From NCBI GenBank assembly GCA_023266795.1, contig JAHFPI010000119.1:1-5938 (forward strand): 5,938 bases of DNA. Reading direction: 5' to 3'. Made by a program: the position numbers and the translations under genes. Shown in pieces: positions 5,775 to 5,938 of this stretch. Under the pieces are notes generated by a model that searched no databases, was not told where the DNA came from, and saw only the letters and a list, made by a program, of their open reading frames with translations. The DNA is from Rhodospirillales bacterium. GTDB lineage: Bacteria > Pseudomonadota > Alphaproteobacteria > Micavibrionales > UBA2020. Each line of letters starts with the position of its first letter. The first letter of the stretch is position 1.

Positions 5775-5938
5775 GCGGCCGCTCCCTTGCGGGGTATATC
5801 GTGCAGCAGCGCCATCACCAGCGCCAGCAGCGCCAGCGCCCCGGCCTGATGCAGGGTGGCGCCGACGATGTTGACATGGCTCAACAGCGTGATGACGCCA
5901 AGACCGGCCTGTATGCACACCATGATCCACAAAAACAT
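5771..5938 (-). CDS. ctaA: Heme A synthase (CtaA/COX15 family), C-terminal end only
   Basis: The last 55 residues of a gene whose start lies beyond the right edge; the frame is open to base 5938, and the Met at the edge is probably internal. Heme A synthase oxidises heme O to heme A in the inner membrane for aa3-type cytochrome c oxidase. The evidence is the C-terminal pattern of the family: WIMVCIQAGLGVITLLSHV forms a helix, then LHQAGALALLALVMALLH begins the last helix. The His of LHQ matches the conserved heme-ligand His of the final helix in CtaA/COX15. A short cytoplasmic tail DIPRKGAAA follows. The call rests on this short segment, so moderate caution applies. It is the most upstream visible gene of the minus-strand cluster, so the promoter is outside the window. 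Confidence 0.75.
   Translation of the reverse strand: MFLWIMVCIQAGLGVITLLSHVNIVGATLHQAGALALLALVMALLHDIPRKGAAA

Noticed and set aside
5775..5930. Longer start (ATG 5930) for the 73-residue membrane protein
   Set aside because: The extension runs out of frame through the ctaA end and is Arg/His/Gly-rich; the GTG at 5774 has AAGGGAG upstream and the GTGA overlap.

Overview
The window reads as the chromosome of a moderately GC-rich proteobacterium. An alphaproteobacterium is the most likely source, judging from the COX15-type heme A synthase end, the tRNA-Gly(GCC) with its encoded CCA, and the dense genes with short overlaps. This assignment is an inference; nothing here fixes a genus. No mobile element, CRISPR array or integrase was seen.

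Left part, plus strand (1-3628): three tightly packed genes. A small two-helix membrane protein, possibly cut by the window edge, overlaps an Alx-like TerC family transporter by 8 bases. Three bases after the transporter comes a FadN-type bifunctional 3-hydroxyacyl-CoA dehydrogenase/enoyl-CoA hydratase. The spacing suggests one transcript, although metal transport and fatty acid beta-oxidation have no obvious link. The transporter has Asn at a family acidic position, and the FadN-like enzyme has an extra tail of about 51 residues with an AT-rich end.

Centre (3629-3790): a tRNA-Gly(GCC) gene with its own sigma70-like promoter, ending 35 bases before the convergent minus-strand cluster.

Right part, minus strand (5938 down to 3791): an apparent operon, read right to left. 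It contains the C-terminal end of heme A synthase (ctaA/COX15), a 73-residue two-helix membrane protein starting at GTG, a related 68-residue two-helix membrane protein, a 388-residue J-domain protein, and a 120-residue secreted four-cysteine protein. Junctions are a 4-base overlap, 2 bases, 22 bases and 1 base. The J-domain protein is the most unusual gene. It is two tandem copies of a J-domain plus Ala/Lys/Glu/Trp-rich helical module, and the second J-domain has lost the HPD motif (replaced by NTA). With two paralogous small membrane proteins upstream and a secreted Cys protein downstream, this is the best candidate here for an undescribed set of cooperating genes. Its function cannot be read from the sequence.
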